Shown here: in pieces, positions 24,077 to 36,394 of the stretch
How positions within the stretch are numbered: position 1 is the stretch's first letter
Layout of the letters: each line of letters begins with the position of its first letter
NCBI GenBank assembly: GCA_001414345.1
Contig: LLCB01000053.1
Span: forward strand, 124,001 to 188,000
Source of the DNA: Hymenoscyphus infarciens
Lineage: Eukaryota; Ascomycota; Leotiomycetes; Helotiales; Helotiaceae
Length of the DNA: 64,000 nucleotides
Direction: 5' to 3'
Notes under the pieces: model-generated
Told to the model about the DNA's origin: nothing
Database searches by the model: none
What the model saw: only the letters and a program-made list of their open reading frames with translations
Position numbers and translations under genes: made by a program

Positions 24077-24589
24077 CCATAGGAAATGAAATCTGGAAGC
24101 TTTGAGATTCCAGGCAAAATGCTTTCTTAGCGTAAACGAACGGAGTAGGAAAGTAATCAGTGGACCAGTAATAGAGCCACTATTTTTGCGAACTTCAACC
24201 TACACTGATTTCTTAGCGTCAATGAAGGGCCTGAGAATGGAACTTTGGAACGTACCTGCCCCCTAATACTAAATTGTTCTTAATTTTCAGAGACTCACAC
24301 CCCCCTCTTTCAACCCCAGTCATAGCGACCCATTTCACTGCATTCTTTCTCTTCAACGAAGAGCGTAGGAAGGCAAAAGAAATCCAGAGGGTCAAGTGGT
24401 TCTCTGCCTCAAACCAATCGTGGTTTATATGTCCCAGAAATGAATCTTGGACAGGCTCTTTTTTTCTACGCCCTTCGTTGCCGCTAAAGAGCAGTTAATC
24501 TGTTTGTAGCTCAGCTGAAATGAGCACCTAGATCTTATCTACAATATCTTTCCCAGGTTGAAATCACCAATCTCTCACAAAGTCCTGAT
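24077..24589. other. Flank between transposon relic and pseudogene
   Basis: Ordinary base composition. One short plus-strand frame (24274-24498) has no recognisable product. It may contain the lost 5' part of the neighbouring pseudogene. Confidence 0.4.
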
Positions 24590-24992
24590 ATCATCAGAAA
24601 TTCTCCTCACAGGAAGCTGCATGTGCGGAAACGTAACCTACAGGCCAAATCCACATCTCTTCCCTCCCACCTCACAAACCGCTACTGCAAAACCTTTCGT
24701 CGTCTCTCAGGAGCTCCCTTCCTAACATTCGGAGATTTCCCCGCTGCTGCTATAACCTTCACTTCCCTATCCCCCCCTTCCACCTCTCCCATTACTTCCC
24801 CCTCCAAATCCTCACACAAAACAACATCCTACTCCCAAATCGCAAGAACACACTGTTCTTCCTACGGATACCACTGCGAGCCCGTATAAGTTGCCTAATG
24901 ATGGGATAGTGAGGTATAAGGGGTTCTCTGGAGGTTTCCAGAAGAGGATTGAGGGTTGGAAAAAGGCTTTAGAGGGGCCTGGGCTGGGTTAA
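24590..24992 (+). pseudogene. Broken GFA / CENP-V-family (glutathione-dependent formaldehyde-activating-like) gene
   Basis: The start LLTGSCMCGNVTY is the family's first zinc-ligand segment. The frame then shifts, and a second frame continues with RLSGAPFLTFGDFPAAAITF, unmistakably the middle of a GFA domain. The C-terminal piece DGIVRYKGFSGGFQ is in yet another phase. Zinc-site residues are lost: the expected CHCxxC reads RYCKTF and the later CSSCG reads CSSYG. No start codon connects in frame, as a TGA lies upstream. The frameshifts and lost ligands show a decayed gene, next to a transposon relic. Family members are small zinc enzymes of thiol-adduct chemistry. Confidence 0.75.
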
Positions 24993-25296
24993 TTTGAAAT
25001 ATGATGTGCTAAGGCGATAGGAGGAGGGGATTTGGTAAAGAATCAGGCGGAAGTCAATTGTTGATAGGGAAGTTGAGGTTTGAAGTGACAAATTTGTATT
25101 GTCAAAGTTGGACAAGTAGCGACAATCTTACAATTGAGCGATACCAAACACTAATCCACAGATACGCCCCTGAGCCGCCCAAATTGGCGTGATGCATAGT
25201 GTTTTGAATTGAAAATCATCTTTTCCTAGAGAGATGTGTTGATTTCCTTCCATTTCCAACGCCTGTTTCGTAACCTTCCTCCAAAATATTCTTTCA
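24993..25296. other. Intergenic stretch
   Basis: 304 bp between the pseudogene and the SPC25 stop codon. Nothing is recognised. Confidence 0.4.
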
Positions 25297-26135
25297 TCAC
25301 TTCATAGCTTCCACAAAAAGCTCTCTCATACTCTTCAGCAGAGGGCCTAACTGTCTCGACTCGTTGAGTTCATCCACCACTCGCTCCATGCGCTCCTTTT
25401 CCAATTTCGGTTTGCAGTATGTAATATCGTAATCCCTCTTCGACAAATCCAACTCAAAGAAGGCCTCCCTAGTCCAATCCCGATCATCGATATGCGTGAA
25501 AACAAACTTCAATCTATCATTTTCTCCCGCTCCTTCGATGGACATACATAAAGTCTGGTGCCAGGCATCGAGTTCAGGAACATTGAATCGAGATTGAGAC
25601 TCGAGGTATTGGGCGTGAGCGCGTTGCGCAGCGACACGGGCATCGATTTGCTTCTGGGTATCCGCGATTTGTTGTTTCAATGCTTCTTTCGTGCTTAAAT
25701 GGGCCTCCTTCTGAGCGGTCAAAGATGCAATCGCAGCTTGCATTTCATTTGTCTCGGCTGCTTCCTTTGCGATGGTTTGTTGATGATTATCGGTTTTCGA
25801 GGTCATAATCTCGATATCCTTCTTCTTCATCCTTTGATCCTCTGTGGTGCTGTTAGTCTTTGGTGCGTATTATAAACAATGCTTGAAGACCAACCTTTCA
25901 ACTCAGCAACATTCATGCGGAACTGATTGCGCTCTTCTAGTACGCGCTTTCGTCCTTGCTCGATAAATGTATCGAAGCGCACTGTGAACTTTGCCATGCG
26001 ATCGCGCAATTCATCGAATCCGAAGTTGATGCTGGGTAATGTATCGGCCATCGAAGGCGCGTCCGCGGACGAAAGTGGAGGGCGCATCGTTGTCGATAAC
26101 GACGGATCGAAGGAGGAAGACATCATGAGTGACAT
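25297..26135 (-). CDS. SPC25: Kinetochore protein Spc25 (Ndc80 complex)
   Basis: Exons 26135-25895 and 25841-25297 give 261 aa. The order is a short Ser/Pro-rich N-terminus, a heptad-rich coiled coil (about residues 45-170, MKKKDIEIMTSKTDNHQQ and the following Gln/Ala/Lys segments) and a C-terminal globular domain with LKFVFTHIDDRDWTREAFFELD and ERVVDELNESR, typical of Spc25. With Spc24 it forms the inner end of the Ndc80 complex that links microtubule-binding heads to the inner kinetochore. The 53-nt intron has donor GTTGGT, branch ACTAAC and acceptor ACAG, phase 1. The gene is divergent from RRN6. Confidence 0.92.
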
Positions 26136-26496
26136 TGAATTGGATTTGTGAAAAGTTGGATAATGTTTCGTTGGGATAATTTGGAGTTGAGAGTTTGTGC
26201 TTTCCTGTGTGTTTGATGCGCTCCAGCTTATTTTGTTTATGACGAAGGAAAGCTTCCAGGTTGCTGGGCGACGCGACCTCGGGGAATACCCGGAAGACTA
26301 CGGCTAGCGATAGCGATAAGAAATTATTCGCGATGGAAATTTTGAGACAGCTTCACTCACCCCCTCCTATGGACATTTCACAACCAAAATTGCGACTTCC
26401 CCCACACCTTAAAAGACAGCTAGTTACTTGGCTCTGTCGATCGGACCGCGATGAATTGTACCAAACACACTAGAGCACGCTGCCGACCAAAACCAA
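26136..26496. promoter_or_regulatory. Shared upstream region of SPC25 and RRN6
   Basis: 361 bp between divergent starts. No named element is recognised. Confidence 0.5.
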
Positions 26497-29400
26497 ATGA
26501 CTGACTATAAAGCCACGGATCTTGGGTACGGTCATCCTGGAAAAGCGACCTATGACACGGAGGAAAACCAATGGGGTTTCTCTATAAATCTAGACGAAGG
26601 TGAGATTAAAGTCTAAATAACCTCGGAATAATACTTACATTTTCTAGAACAACATGTCCAACAAATTTCAGCTTTCGAGGAATGTTTGCCTCCATCTCTC
26701 AAACCCTTCCCAACAAGTAATAGCAAACCTTCAGACCTTCCAAAAAGCCATCTGAAAAGATTTGTAAAGGAATGTCCGGAACTTTTCCCGGCAAACGACC
26801 TTTTATCAACCCTCGTGAAATATGAGCCAAAATTGGAGGCTGAAGTTCCAACACACCCTGGGACGCTTCTTGCAACAGGCGATATTTATGTCCGAAAAAG
26901 ACGCTCGAAACTTATTGCGTTGCCTTGCGGGGAAGCGGGCCATATTCTGAGGATCGTTAGAATTCAGACGAGAAGTCGGGGCTGGGGAGGACGACGAGGT
27001 CGACATGGTCCCAGCATCCAACACCAGTATCTCCATTCAACAGACCAGGGTTATTGGATGGGTACTGGAGGTACAATTCGGCAAATATTGTTTTCTGAGG
27101 ATGAAAATCAGTCTACCTCATGGCTCGCAGTACGGCAAGATTCGGTTACCACTATTTTCAGGCCTATTTATGGCGAGTCACAGATGGCTCTTGTCCAAGG
27201 CTCGACTATGAGGGCATTTCGAGCTTCTCCATTGCAGGCCAACCCCATCGTATCTTTGGGTATCAACAAAACCGGATCACGGAGCCATGTCGATGTTTCA
27301 TTTAATCCTTGGTACACTCGACAGTTCATCGTAGTGGATTTATTGGGTAATTGGTCCATTTGGGATGTTGAGAGCCACCTGAGGGGGGTAAGACTTGTAG
27401 CCGGGAGAAGCGGAAATGTTTCTGATGGCCATGAACCGGACCCGCTGTTGAAGCAATCACCATCTGATGAAGATGGATGGCATTGTGCATGCTGGATTTC
27501 CGATCTCGCTACCATTGCTGTTTGTAATCGACAAACTATTGCCATTTTTAATGTCAAAGCTGAGCCCACTCGTCTTCGGAGTATTGACTTGTCGGAATCA
27601 TTCTCAGGGCGCATAGTTGATGTCAAACGGAGTGTCACTGATCAAAGTCATTTATTCGTCTTGACTACCTCCCGGATTTTCTGGATAGAAGTCACTCCAC
27701 CAGGTGAAGGGGACCAAGACCAGACTGGAGCAAGAATCATTCTCTCATATCGACATTTCCGGAACGCAAATAATGAGACCCTTCGACTTGTCCCTTTACA
27801 AGACGAATATGGTATGTAAACTCTCCACTTTATGTAGTATAAAACTGATTGTTTGAAGCCTCGGTTGTAATAAATTCAAACCAAACGCCCCTTCTCGATA
27901 TTTATGCCTTTAAGATTAAGGAAGGAACAAAAGAACCTATCTCATGGCAAAAGTCTTTTGTTCTGTCGACAAATCTCAACTCTCAATCGTTAGACACGCT
28001 ATGTTTTGTGCCGGCAGCATTCGATGCGGGCCATGATGCAAGCCTCGCAAGCGTTGAGGATGCGCTCCGGTTCTTTCAAGTATGGGCACTCACCTCTCAA
28101 CTGGCACTTGCGTCAATCATTTGTGTGGCTCATAGTGCCATTTTGAAGGATTCTAAATTTCCTTCTTTCTGGAAAACCGCACAAATAAACCACCAAAGGT
28201 CAACATTCTATTCAAAGATCAGTTCAGACAAACTTGTCCGCGAGCCATTCATTATCAAGGACCATGAAGACGAAGGCCATCTAGAAATTCTAGATCCTAG
28301 TTCCGTCTCTCAGGATTCTCATGGCGCATCTGCACTGGAGAAGAAAGATGACCCACGATTTAGGATTGATTGGAGATCGATATTTGATCATATCTACCAT
28401 AACGACATAGTATCAAAAGTTTCCTCGCCCATACCTTCACAACGCGAGTCTGGTACTCTTGAACTGCTCCTCAGAACACTGTGGGAGGAATTTCATCGAG
28501 CCAAACAAACTGGGGGAATCACCATGTCGACTCTGTAAGTATGACTGTCCTTTGAGGTTATCAGCACTAACATTTTTATAGCTTTGAATTAGTCGGACAA
28601 ACAACTTTTCCTGAAGAGCTCGATAGGGCCACCAATGCTTTGCACGGATTCATTCAAGAGTTCAAAGAAATCAATGATCCCGAAGATGACTTTAAACTTG
28701 CAGTCTCAAATCTCACTCGCGGCCCTTCGATGGATTCTCTAACGACTGCCAACGGAGAAAGTGATTTGTCAAATTTCTTAGAGATCTATGATAGATTGAC
28801 AGATGGCTGGATGTCCAGTTTGCCTGAGGATGTGTCGAATGCTACACGACTCTCTAAATACAAAACCATCCGTCGGGTAGCCATAGAGCTCTGTCTGAGT
28901 TCAATAGGTGTCTCTCTAACAGCCCAAGATTCCACATCTCTCACCCAACCCGAAAGTCAAGGTGTCGAAGAACAGCGCCTCATATCCCCGGAGATGACTC
29001 CCGAGCCCTCGCAATATGGCAGTCAAAGTTTATCTACAAACCGCAATTTCCGTACACCATCAGTCTATTCTCGCACCACAACAGCAATATCCGAAGCTCC
29101 AGAGGACCCAGCAATCACCCGGCTCCGTAAATACGCCATCTCAATCGACAACCAACCCGACCCTGGAAAATCACGACTTCTCTCCCACTGGGTCGTTGGC
29201 GGTAACCCAGCTGAATACTCTTGGGAAGCAGCTACGAACAATGCTGCTGCTGCTGGAAGTGGAGATGATAACAATCGTAAGAAATGGAGAGAAGATGCTA
29301 GGAGGAAGAGGATGACGGAGAAATCCTTGAGTAGGGAACGGGATAAAGCTGAATCTCAGCCTATTTCCGTGCCAAGGGGTAGTCAGCCGGATGTTGGGCA

Positions 29401-29527
29401 TAAGATGTTTAGTTCTCAGCCGGTAGTGGAGGTGCCGATGACACAACCTGATAGAGGGGCTTTTGGGAGTCGGAGTGCGACGAAGGGGAAGAAGAAGAAG
29501 GCCAAGGTTAGGAATGCCGGGTTTTAG
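26497..29527 (+). CDS. RRN6: RNA polymerase I core-factor subunit Rrn6
   Basis: Exons 26497-26599, 26648-27811, 27859-28534 and 28582-29527 give 962 aa. The N-terminus MTDYKATDLGYGHPGKATYD, the segment SFNPWYTRQFIVVDLLGNWSIWDVES in a beta-propeller-like region, and the C-terminal SQPVVEVPMTQPDRGAFGSR followed by a lysine-rich KKKKAK end are all Rrn6-family signatures. In yeast Rrn6, Rrn7 and Rrn11 form the core factor that places Pol I on the rDNA promoter. The introns are 47-48 nt, with donors GTGAGA, GTATGT and GTAAGT. Codon phase is maintained at every junction. Confidence 0.92.
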
Positions 29528-30397
29528 AGCTGGGGTTATGGGTTGGTTGGTAGGATAGGGACCTCGTTGTAGAAATTTGTCTGCATTCTGTTTTGTTCGT
29601 GTAATTTAAGTACTACTGTATAGTGACTCTACTGCGTCTTCGATTAAACATATACAGTTTGAGGCCCTGCTCTCGAGGGCTCGGAAGAGCCACCGGTGAA
29701 TAGCACTATGTAAAATGAAATAAGAAGAGTAATTAACACTTTTACAATCTAAATAATCGTAAATACCTAGAATACTACCTAATTAATTATAAAGTAACTA
29801 TTTTACTACTTAAATAAATACTTTCTAAAAATAATAGTATTCTAAGTATAAAAGAGAGATAATTTAGTTAGTTATTATTTACTATTCCTATTATAATATA
29901 TTATCTATTTTTTAGTAAATAGAAGCTAATATATTAAAATAAGAGTCTTTAATATAATTACTACTACTACTATTATTAATAAACTAATATACTAGTTAGT
30001 ATTTTAAGAAAATGAATTCTAGTAGAAAGACTTTAAAACTATACTATATAATAAAGTAATAATAAAAGAAATAATATAAAGCTATTACTAATTATATTTA
30101 AGAGAAGAACACTAGTATAAGTGTTAGTTAAGAGTAGAATATTATTAAGAAGATAAGAGAGAATATTTATACTTAACTTAATAATTATATTAAATCTTAC
30201 TTAAAACACTTTTTACTTATAGCTTTTATATATAACTATGTTTCTTTAAAAAGATTAACTATATTCTATTTTAAGTATATACTTTATATATATTTACTAG
30301 CTACTAAGATAAGAATAGTAATTAGATATCTTTTCTATAACTATAGTAATACTATTAACTAAGATCTCTTCTTTAAAACTATAATATTAGTAAATAA
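29528..30397. other. RRN6 3' flank passing into an A/T desert
   Basis: Normal composition lasts to about 29720, then the sequence switches sharply to CA/TG-poor A/T-rich DNA without coding frames. Confidence 0.6.
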
Positions 30398-30402
30398 ATA
30401 AA

Positions 30403-30710
30403 TATAATAGCACGAAATATATACTACTACAAAAGAGGTATATAAGAGTACGTTCGGCAGAATAATATACGTAGATACTAGGCTCTAATATAAAAGAAAA
30501 GGAAAAACTATCTCTCTCTAACTCTAGGAGTAGGCTACTATATATAAGAGGTTTAGACTAAAAGGTCTAAAACCAACTAACGTTATACTTTAGCTAATAT
30601 AAAAGCTTAAACCTACGTAATCTTCCTAAAACAGATAATATAAGATAATAACTACTAAAACTCTATATATAGTAGGTACTCCTAGCTATCTAGGATAGTA
30701 TACTATTATA
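30403..30710 (-). repeat. 3' LTR of the outer element
   Basis: 308 bp. Left end TATAATAGCACG and right end TACTATTATA are RIP forms of TGTGACGGCA... and TGCCGTCACA. Confidence 0.8.
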
Positions 30711-30951
30711 TCTCTCTCTCTTAAAAAAGACTTGTCTCTAAGTCTATCTCTCTTATTATTTAGAGTTAAATTAAGATACTATAGCATTATTATCAAGGTT
30801 AAAGCATTTATCGTATTTATTAATTTTATTATAAGTAAGAAGGTAAGTTAGAGTCTAAATCGTAGCTAATCTAAGTTCGTAGATACTTATAAAAGAGACT
30901 TTGTTTCTAATCCTTCTATATTAAAGCAAGTATTCGCGTTCGCTAAAAGAG

Positions 30952-31305
30952 TATAATAGTATGCCGTCCTATATAGCCGATATTACGTGGCATATACCGT
31001 ATATATTAGCTTTCGGCAGTTGTTGTTTTATATTATCTAATTTAGGAAGGTTACGTACGTCCGGGCTTTCAGACGTACTTCGTAGAGTTCGGGCTTTTTT
31101 ATTAGCTAACGTATGTCGTTATTCGGTTTCGTACCCCTTTTATATTATCTAAAACCTCTTATATATAGTAGCCTACTCCTAGAGTTAGAAAAGGCTAGTT
31201 TAGCCTTTTCTTCTATATTAGAGCCTAGTATTTATATACGTTATTTAGTCTTAAACGTACTCCTATATACCTCTTCTCTTATAGTATATATTTTATACTA
31301 TTATA
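30952..31305 (+). repeat. 5' LTR of the inner element
   Basis: 354 bp, starting TATAATAGTATGCCGTCC. The matching 3' LTR is at 33750-34103. Confidence 0.8.
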
Positions 31306-33749
31306 TAAAAAGGAAAAACTCTTCTTTACTAGTGACGGCATTTATAATATCTTTTTAAGCTTTTTATCGCTTTTGTTTCGTTTTAGGCCTAAATTAGTCT
31401 ATTACGATATTATCTTTAAATAGCTAGGATTCTAGAGATCTCTTAGATAGCTAGTAATATTAGGGTTTAGTATTAGTTTTAGATAGCTAGTAAAAATCGT
31501 ATCTTATATATTATAGGATTTAAATACGCTAAGTGTTTAGAATCCTAATAACCCTCTCTGTATAGGGACTGCTATATATAGGTTCGGTGAATAAGTTGAT
31601 ATACTATAGTTATCGCGAAGGCTTCCGAATCTGACCTTATACCCCCCTCTCTCCAGTTCTGCTACGAGGCGTTAAACGACCTTCTAAGGCTACCCCTCTT
31701 TTCGAAAGACCCTCTAAACCCTCTCTGAACCGAAACCGTATAGTAAACACAAAAGGTCTTAAAGAGACTTTTTAAATACAGATAATATATAGACGAGATA
31801 GCGGTATATAAAGGACAAAAACGATCGGTTAACTAAGAGATAGAGGACAAAATTATAAGCGAACTTTAAAGTTAATAATAAAATCCTATCTTCGAACTCT
31901 CTCTAATCTAACCCTTCTTCGCCTTTAGACCTCTTTCGCTTATAGGCCTCTACTTCTAATACCTTCCTACTACTTCTCTTAAATCAGATACGAATTAGTT
32001 AAAATACACTTTCTATTAGAACTAAAGAAGTAAGCTCTTAGCTAAGTTATCGCTATCTTTAATCCTAACTAAATAGTATCTAACTCTACTCTAAACTTCC
32101 TTTAAACCTCTACTAGTAAACATTTAAAAAGACTACGGTTATAGACTAAGTCCTCGCTAGTATAAAGGTTAAAAGAGATAGAAGTTGAAAGAGATAGAAG
32201 TAGAATTAAGAATAAGATTACGCTAAAGAAACGTTTACTTTTCGAGTATAGCTATACTTAGAGAGAATCGGATAGGTTCTTCGATATATAAGATAAGATT
32301 ATACCTTAGCTCTAAAACGTATCTACTATTCTTAAGAGACGCTAGAATTATAACTTTACTAAAATAGTAAACGATCTTTTAGCTATAGATAAGGAGAGAT
32401 ACTAAAACGCTAAGTTAACTACTAATAAAATAACTAAGTCTATTAATATTAGTACTTTGGTTTAGAATACCTCTTTATCTAGCTCTAAACTCCCTATAGT
32501 CTTAATAGCGACTCTTTCTTTAAAATTAGAAGATGAATAAGTCTTTAAGTATCTTAAAAGGAACGAGGTAGCCTATAGGCTTGAGTAATATAGTTTTATA
32601 CGACTAGATATCTAAACTTAGATACTACTTTATCTATAACTATTCCCTTTTATTATCTCTAGATACTTAGATAATATTTTCAACTTCGACAATTTAGCTA
32701 TAACTTTGCTTTTAACTAGCTGAAACTACCTCTTTTGTTATTCTAAACTTCGGATAGCATTTTCAACTTTTGGTAATAAACTCTTTTAACTAGCTAAAAC
32801 TACCTCTCCTTTTGTTATCCTAGACTTTAGATAATAATTTTAAACTTTAATAATATTTGGTATTAAGTTTATTTAACTAGCTAAAACTACTTCTTTTATT
32901 ATCTTAAACTTTAGATAGTAAAACTTTAATAAACTTTAGTAATAACTTCGCCTTTAACTAGCTAAAACCCTATTAACTCTAATAAGGAGTTTTTCTTACT
33001 TTCTTTTTACTTATAGTAGGCTAGAAGTCCTTTTTTTTATTTTTGAATTCTTTGAATTAGATGTGAATCGGTTTACTCTCGAAGTAAACTCTTAGCTGAG
33101 ATATTACTATCACTTATAACTTTACCTCTTAATATTTCCTTCTAACTCTACTTTGAATTTACCTTTGAGTTTTAAATCTTTTATTTTGAACTTTTTTAGA
33201 CTTATACTCTTTTAGTAATTTGAATTAGATGCGAATTAGTACGCTCTTGAAATAAGCTCTTAACTAAGTTATTACTACCTCTTAACTAAACGACTTCTGA
33301 CTCTACTCTAAATTTACCTCTGACTTTTAAACTTTTTAAACTTTTAAACTTTTTAAACTTTTAAACTTTTTAAACTTTTGAACTTTTTAAACTTTTGAAC
33401 TTTGAACTTTCTCTAACCTACTAGATAGATCGGACTATACTCTTTTAGCGAACGCGAATACTTGCTTTAATATTAAAGGATTAGAAATAAAGTCTCTATT
33501 TTATAAGTATCTATAAATTAGGTTAGTTATAATTTAGAACCTATCTTAACATCTCGCTTATAATAAATTTCAATAAATAAATAAAGTATCTATGAACTAG
33601 GTTAGCTACGATTTAGACTCTAATCTACCTTCTCGCTTATAATAAAATTAATAAATATAATAAATGTTATAATACTTATATTATCCTGATTTAGCCTTGA
33701 ATAATAAGATAGATAGACTTAAGAATAAGTCTTTTTTAAGAGAGAGGGA

Positions 33750-34103
33750 TATAATAGTATACTGTTCTATATAGTTGATATTACGTAGTATATGCTATAT
33801 ATATTAGCTTTTAGTAGTTATTGTTTTATATTGTCTAATTTAGGAAGGTTATGTATATTCGGGCTTTTAGACGTACTTCGTAGGGTTCGGGCTTTTTTAT
33901 TAGCTAACGTATGTCGTTGTTTAGTTTTATACCTCTTTTATATTATTTAAAACCTCTTATATATAGTAGCCTACTCCTAGAGTTAGAAAAGGCTAGTTTA
34001 GCCTTTTCTTCTATATTAGAGCCTAGTATTTATATACGTTATTTAGTCTCGAACGCACTCCTATATACCTCTTCTTCTATAGTGTGTATTTCGTGCCGTT
34101 ATA
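33750..34103 (+). repeat. 3' LTR of the inner element
   Basis: 354 bp, preceded by the purine tract AAGAGAGAGGGA and ending GTGCCGTTATA. Confidence 0.8.
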
Positions 34104-36081
34104 AAGAGTATAGTCTGATCCGTCTAAGAGATTAGAAAAAGTTTAAAGTAAAATCAGAAAAAGTTTAAAGCAGAGTCAGAGGCGAATTTAGAGTAGAGTT
34201 AGAAGTCGTCGGTTAAGAGGTAGTAATAACTTAGTTAAGAGCTTACTTTGAGAGTATACTGATTTATATCCGATTTGAGAATTTCAAATGAAAAAGGACT
34301 TCTAGCCTACTAGAAGTGAAAGAAAGTAAGAAAGTAAAGACTATAAGACTCTATACTAGAGTCGGTGGAGCTTCGGCTAGCTAAAGGCGAAGTTATTACC
34401 GAGTTATCGAAGTTGAAATTATTATCCGAGTATCCAGAGACAATAAAAGAGGTAGTTTCAGCTAGTCTAAAGAGTTGTTACCGAAGTTGAGAATGCTATC
34501 CGATGTTCAGAATAACAAAGGAGCTGTTTTAGCTGGTTAAATAAACTTAATACCGAAGTTGTTATATTACCTTATTCTCTTCGAAGTACTTAAGGACTTA
34601 TTTATCTTCTAATTCTAATTCTACTTTAAAAGTAGTAGAAGATTCGCTATTAGATCGTAGAGAGTTTAGAGAGAGAGTATTTTAGACTAAAGTACTAATA
34701 TTATATAACTTAGCGTTTTAATATATCTCCTTATCTAAAGCTAAAAGATTAGCTACTATTTTAATAAAGTTATAGTTCTATTATCTCTTTCTTAAAGTAG
34801 CTAAGTTTTAAAGCTATAGTATAATCTTATTCTATATTTAAAAGAACTATTCTAATTCTAGTATACTTCTAAGTATAGCTATACTTGAAAAGCGACTCTT
34901 AAAATTAGTAAAAGTTTCTTTAGTATCTTCTTATTTTATTTATAAAGCTATAAAAGCATTCTAAGTATCCTTTGTTTTATAACTAGTTAAAAAGTAGGTA
35001 TCTAAAAGAGTAACTATGTCTTCTTAATCTTTAAAAGTATTTTGAACTAAGTCTAACTTATATCTAGGCTCTAGGTAGTTCCTAGCAAGGCTAGTTATTA
35101 TACTCTAAACAAGGGCTTTTCAGGTTAGAGAGGAATTATAATAATTAGTATTTATATAGAATCTATTATATACTAATATCTTCTATTATTAGTATATAAG
35201 TGAAATGCCGTTGTCTAAAGGTTCGATTTTTTTAGTTATCTTACTTTTTCGTTAAGGTTAGAGGGTATTTAGAGAGGCTTTAGTGCCGTGTTAAGTAGAG
35301 GAATATTAGAAGGTATTAGAGACAGCTACGTCCCTTTGCTAAAAGAGGTATAAATTCAGGCTTAGAAGTAGAAGAGGGTTCGATTAAAGGTTTAAAAGAG
35401 AGTTAGATCAGAGAGGGTTTAGAGAAGAGTTCGAAACTAAAGCAAGATATTAACTTTATTAACTTTAAATATCGCTTATCTATCTTTCTAGCTCGGCTAG
35501 CCGATCCTTTGTTTCTTGATTTTCTACTTCTAAAGTATATATAACCGACTATATCTAGTCTATCTTTAAGAAGTCTCGCTTATCTTTATTCTTTTGTCGA
35601 GATCTTCTAGATCTTAGTATATAGATGCTATTTAGGTAGCTTTCGGAAAGAGAGGTAGCTCTAGAAGAGAGTTGTTGTTTAACGCTATTCAGCGGAACTG
35701 TCGACATAATGTTAAATTAAGAGAGAGAGTAAGATTAGATTCAAAAGCCTTTATAATGACTTTAGGTAATAGTTGACTTATTTACTAAACCTGTATATAG
35801 TAGTCTCTATACTTAGAGGGTTATTAGAAGCCTCTGAAATACTTAGCGTATTTCTACTTCTTTAATATATAATATACGATTTTTACTAGCTATCTATAAC
35901 TAATACTAAACCCTAATATTACTAGTTATCTAGGTAGTCTCTAATTACCTAGCTATTTAAGGATATTATTATTCTAGTCTAAATCTAAGCTAAGTTATAT
36001 TCGAAAATAAAAGAAGCGACGATAAGCTTAAAAGAGATATTATAAAGGCTATTACTAACGAAGTCGAGTTTTTTCTTTTTA

Positions 36082-36389
36082 TATAATAGTACGAAATATA
36101 TACTACTATAAAAGAGGTATATAGGAGTACGTTTAGCAGAATAATATATATAGATACTAGGCTCTAATATAGAAGAAAAGGAAAAACTATCTCTCTCTAA
36201 CTCTAGGAGTAGGCTACTATATATAAGAGGTTTAGACTAAAAGGTCTAAAACCGACTAACGTTATACGTCGGCTAATATAAAAGCTTAAACCTACGTAAT
36301 CTTCCTAAAACAGATAATATAAGATAATAACTACTAAAACCTTATATATAGTAGATACTCCTAGCTATCTAGAATAGTATACTATTATA
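36082..36389 (-). repeat. 5' LTR of the outer element
   Basis: 308 bp, same length as its partner at 30403-30710. Confidence 0.8.
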
Positions 36390-36394
36390 ATAAA

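Larger units (their letters stand above)
30952..34103 (+). mobile_element. Inner LTR retroelement (plus), inserted into the outer element
   Basis: Two 354-bp LTRs (30952-31305, 33750-34103) flank a 2.4-kb interior. AAGAG is duplicated at 30947-30951 and 34104-34108. Joining the outer element across this point recreates sequence that matches the inner element's own interior near 33430 in inverted form, so both belong to one family. A plus-strand stretch near 32310-32540 still reads like degraded coding sequence (NFTKIVNDLLAIDKER), possibly gag. No RT, integrase or protease motif is seen. Confidence 0.85.
30403..36389 (-). mobile_element. Outer LTR retroelement (minus), split by a second insertion
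   Basis: It is bounded by two 308-bp LTRs, 30403-30710 and 36082-36389, in the same minus orientation and flanked by the direct repeat ATAAA (30398-30402 and 36390-36394). The interior is interrupted at 30952-34103 by another element. Without that insertion and one 5-bp duplication the outer element is about 2.8 kb. No pol motif is visible, so it looks non-autonomous, and it is heavily RIP-mutated. Confidence 0.8.

Noticed and set aside
24500..24540. tRNA A-box-like TAGCTCAGCTGAAATG
   Set aside because: No matching anticodon arm, T-arm or acceptor pairing nearby.
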